Assembly: GCA_014529385.2 (NCBI GenBank)
Contig: CM043963.1
Coordinates: 94,931,912-94,995,911 of the forward strand
Length of the DNA: 64,000 nucleotides
Direction: 5' to 3'
Source of the DNA: Adiantum capillus-veneris
Taxonomy: Eukaryota; Streptophyta; Polypodiopsida; Polypodiales; Pteridaceae
Shown: positions 61,440 to 64,000 of the stretch, in pieces
How positions within the stretch are numbered: position 1 is the first letter of the stretch
Layout: each line of letters begins with the position of its first letter
Notes under the pieces: model-generated
The model's database searches: none
What the model was told of the DNA's origin: nothing
The model's input: only the letters and a program-made list of their open reading frames with translations
Made by a program: the position numbers and the translations under genes

Positions 61440-62080
61440 AATTTGATCCAGCTAAAATGAAAATGTTTCAAGCATTTGCCTCATTCATGCAACATTAACA
61501 TGCTATAGAAACATGGGAGGTTTCCACAACCAAATCTATTCAAGCCATTGTTAACAAAAAGAATCAATTTGATGGGAAAGATGTGACAAATTACCTTCGT
61601 GGATATGCAAAGTAAATGGAATTGCATCGAGTACGAGAAGGTGAGATAATTCAAAGCTTTGATTTGGTTGCGACTCTTGAAATTAGAGAGCATGTAAGAG
61701 CAATTACGGAAGGGTATGGGAAAGTTGAGAAACATTAAGTTGGCCTTAAAGGAGGAGTATTTCATGGAAGATTCAGAGTGAGTCACAAAAAGAAATTTTT
61801 TGGAATGGATAGCCAAGCCAAAGGAGGGACTCTCTCCAACATAGTTGCTCAGGTAATTTGAGCGACGCTATTCTCAACTAACAAGGATTGAAAAGGCCAC
61901 ATTGGAATCAGAGAAGACAAATCTTTTCCTACAAGAAGCAAGAAAAGAACTTTAAGAAATCTTGGAGCTTCTACTTGAAGACAAAGATGTTGAGCAAGGG
62001 CTAAAGACTAATTGGAATCACTATAAGAGGAGTACTCCACAACTGCTAGCATTGCCACAAAAAAACAAAGAAAAATAAAA
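61440..62080 (+). pseudogene. Retrotransposon gag-like remnant
   Basis: A plus-strand frame broken by several stops reads FDGKDVTNYLRGYAK, MELHRVREGEIIQSFDLVAT then LEIREHVRAI, LALKEEYFMEDSE, NFLEWIAKPKEGLSPT and IEKATLESEKTNLFLQ. The pattern (F.G..V..YL..Y, L......W) is that of plant retrotransposon gag-like proteins. The reading continues as EILELLLEDKDVEQGLKTNW and ends near 62080. No LTR found with it. Confidence 0.6.
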
Positions 62081-62140
62081 AGAGAAAATATTGCGTACGC
62101 AGCAACATCAACGGCTAACAACGCGGTAGTGGTTTATAAA

Positions 62141-62223
62141 CAGTAAACACGGTAATAGTAGCATGAATATACCCGCGACTATTATTGTGTTACTTGCTTC
62201 TGCTATTACCGTGTTTATTACTG
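62141..62223. repeat. Imperfect hairpin around ACACGGTAATAG
   Basis: CAGTAAACACGGTAATAGTA (62141-62160) pairs with TGCTATTACCGTGTTTATTACTG (62201-62223), with a 3-nt offset and a spacer of about 40 nt. It could be a terminator-like fold or a MITE remnant. Confidence 0.7.
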
Positions 62224-62236
62224 CTAAGCGCCTATT

Positions 62237-62290
62237 CAAAAATAAAGGTGCTCATTTGGGCCACCCACCAATTGAGCACCTTTATTTTTG
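62237..62290. repeat. Perfect 18-bp inverted repeat
   Basis: CAAAAATAAAGGTGCTCA (62237-62254) and its exact complement (62273-62290) with an 18-nt spacer containing GGGCCACCC. No gene is adjacent. Confidence 0.9.
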
Positions 62291-62496
62291 ACTTGCATAA
62301 AAACAATGAAACACCAGTTGTTTTTTGAAAGAGTATAAAAAGAAACAAAAAATTGAACTTGAATTTACTCTACTTGTGACAATTTAATGTGCAGAAGATC
62401 AACCATTTAAAAAAGTTACAAATAAAATGAAAATAATTGTACATACATTGTGTCACATTGGGACTTTATGAAAGTTTGGACAAATATTTTTCATCT

Positions 62497-63107
62497 AATC
62501 CTCCTCCTCCTCCTCGTCCACAGGCACGTATATTTGATCACCTTGACTCTACATAAACCCAAACCAAATCAAACAAATATCAACATCTCAAAACAATTGA
62601 TACAAAACTATTTGTTTAAACTTACCGCTTGTAGTGATCTAACCCTCCATCGAATTGCTCACGAGAGATGTGATTGTTCTTGAACAACCATCACCAAGTT
62701 TCAAACTCTATATACCGCTCTCAAAACTTGACCATCTCTCTGGTTGGTCGACTAAGAGTGATATTTTCCTAAGTTAGAAATAATAACATCAACAAATAAT
62801 CAGCTATAATCTTTATAATCACCAATTTAGGTTATAATTTAATCAATCTTACATATTTTTCCTTTCGTGCTGCTTTGCCTCCCAAGCCATATTGCATGGG
62901 AGTTTTTTTGATCCGAGCTTTACTTTGTTTTTTGTAGGATGATCCCATTGTAGCCTGATCGCTCTTTTCTTGCATTGCCCACTCCCACTCCGCATCTACC
63001 ATGTTGCCATCGTGATAGCTCCTATCTAAATCTCTAACTTGGTTGGCCTCTGCGCGCTGTACACTGGACTGCTTGTTTTTCAAAACTGTTTTTATGTAGC
63101 CCTCCAA
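62497..63107 (-). pseudogene. Decayed multi-exon coding remnant of unknown family
   Basis: Exon A (about 63107-62851) encodes LEGYIKTVLKNKQSSVQRAE, then a charged segment (MVDAEWEWAMQEKSD) and RIKKTPMQYGLGGKAARKEKY, ending at donor GTAAGA. Exon B starts after CTAACTTAG at about 62774 in phase, with ENITLSRPTREMVKF, then two in-frame stops at positions where Trp or Tyr is plausible, and ISREQFDGGLDHYK, ending at donor GTAAGT near 62630. A possible third exon ends in an acidic run and TAG near 62497. I do not recognise the family. The clean exon B phase argues that it was once a real gene. Confidence 0.45.
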
Positions 63108-63254
63108 CCACTGTTGTGAAAAATGTTGATTGGGGCATTTAGAAATCTAGTATGCAGCACGTCCTCAATGTAGTGTGATGATCCGCGTCAGTTGGTCTCT
63201 AAACTTTACAAAACAATTCTTATACGTTGAATGTATAAGAATCTGAAGATGGCA

Positions 63255-63482
63255 TCAAAACACCCTACCCTGAGTTGTACCAAAGTCCACCTCCCCGCCA
63301 TATTTTACCTTGTAGTAGCACCCATGCGTGTTTGACACGGGTGCATTAGTATCCTCGTCCTCTACACTAGAGGCTGTACGCTTTGAAATAGGGGACTTCG
63401 TTCTCCTCCCATTACCAGAACAAGCAAAGCCATAAGATCCCCCATCACTTCGCCTCTCTTGGCGCTCGTTTCCTTGAAACAA
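63255..63482 (-). pseudogene. Possible upstream exon of the same unknown gene
   Basis: An open minus frame with NERQERRSDGGSYGFACSGN, KSPISKRTASSVEDEDTNAP and CYYKVKYGGEVDFGTTQ, then a possible donor GTAGGG. The phase to the 63107 exon does not match at the sites I can see. Confidence 0.3.
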
Positions 63483-64000
63483 GCGTCAACATACGCCGCT
63501 AGAAGAAGTACGCAGATGGTGTTCTAGCAAAGCAGGAGCGGAATGGAGTGGCGTGGGACCCTGTGATGCCATGGGAGTGGGACCCTGCGATGGAAGGGAG
63601 TAGGCTAATAAGAAGTGGCCGTAGACTGAGGTGCCATCAATGCGAGGCTCTGGATGTAAGGAGTCCCTCCCTGACTCCCCCATGGCATGGACCGTGGAGA
63701 AAGACCGTAGGTCGTAATCTATTGCGGAGTGTACCGGCCAAACAATGCATCCGTTGAACGGAGATACTGCTCCCACTACCACTGTTGGGGGGACCTGAGT
63801 AGAGTAGGTGTAGAATGTCCATGCCTGTAATTAACAAATGTAAAACCTATAGCACTCATGGTTTAGGGTTAACTAGCCACAAATAATCTTTATTTATTTG
63901 CTTGGTCTCATCGCCTTAAGACTTGAGTCCACTGGAGGCAATGTCCATCCAAAGATGGTTGCTCCCCACACCAATTGGTCTCTCGTCTAGCATCTACATC
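63483..64000. other. No clear gene
   Basis: GC-richer DNA with overlapping short frames on both strands. None has a recognisable motif, although part may be a 5' exon of the minus-strand remnant. Confidence 0.35.

Overview
The window is plant nuclear DNA from a large, repeat-rich genome. The evidence is spliceosomal GT-AG introns, several LTR retrotransposons primed by the 3' end of initiator tRNA-Met, multi-kilobase tandem arrays, long (GA)n/(CA)n tracts and very low gene density. The mix of transposase families, the long LTRs and the FCP1/NLI-like HAD proteins suggest a fern or another seed-free vascular plant, but the sequence does not prove this. I see no bacterial, organellar or viral gene set.

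Almost everything is nested mobile DNA, and the order of insertion can be read from target-site duplications (TSDs). Bases 1-2328 are the 3' end of a Ty3/gypsy element (integrase remnant, polypurine tract, start of the 3' LTR). That LTR is split by DNA transposon TE-A (2329-12449; 10.1 kb; 22-bp perfect terminal inverted repeats; 4-bp TSD TCCA). The rest of the LTR probably continues at 12454, followed by a 1.8-kb array of a palindromic word (12600-14480) and an unidentified gene fragment (14579-15137).

From 15.3 to 58.2 kb there is a four-layer nest. (1) A Ty1/copia element on the minus strand (15305-15882 and 57055-58168) is split by (2) a minus-strand LTR element with gag but no pol (15883-57049, TSD ATTTG, LTRs of about 4 kb). 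(3) A plus-strand Ty3/gypsy element (16670-47318, TSD TCCTA) sits inside the 3' LTR of (2). (4) DNA transposon TE-B (24857-46763; 21.9 kb; 30-bp imperfect inverted repeats; 4-bp TSD CTTT) sits inside the 3' LTR of (3). The pre-insertion sites of (3) and (4) are preserved in the partner LTRs, which confirms both boundaries.

TE-A and TE-B are the most unusual content. TE-A carries a decayed DDE-type transposase gene, an apparently intact five-exon gene for a 579-aa RING-like zinc protein, and a HAD-fold (FCP1/NLI-like) gene. TE-B carries a decayed transposase-like gene of a different, DUF7869-like type, two HAD-fold genes and a ParB-like gene. One TE-B HAD gene clearly resembles the TE-A one, and both have lost a catalytic Asp. 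Each element is also filled with tandem arrays built on its own short palindromic word (ACCGGT in TE-A, CCATAGG/CCTATGG in TE-B). I propose a class of large, cargo-carrying plant DNA transposons with a HAD-like accessory protein.

The right end (58.2-64 kb) has no clear intact gene. It holds a long inverted repeat, a (CA)n tract, a decayed gag, two short hairpins and a decayed multi-exon coding remnant on the minus strand. Most genes here carry single in-frame stops or frameshifts. The clear exceptions are the RING-like gene, one HAD gene exon, and the spliced 209-aa gene of the minus-strand LTR element.
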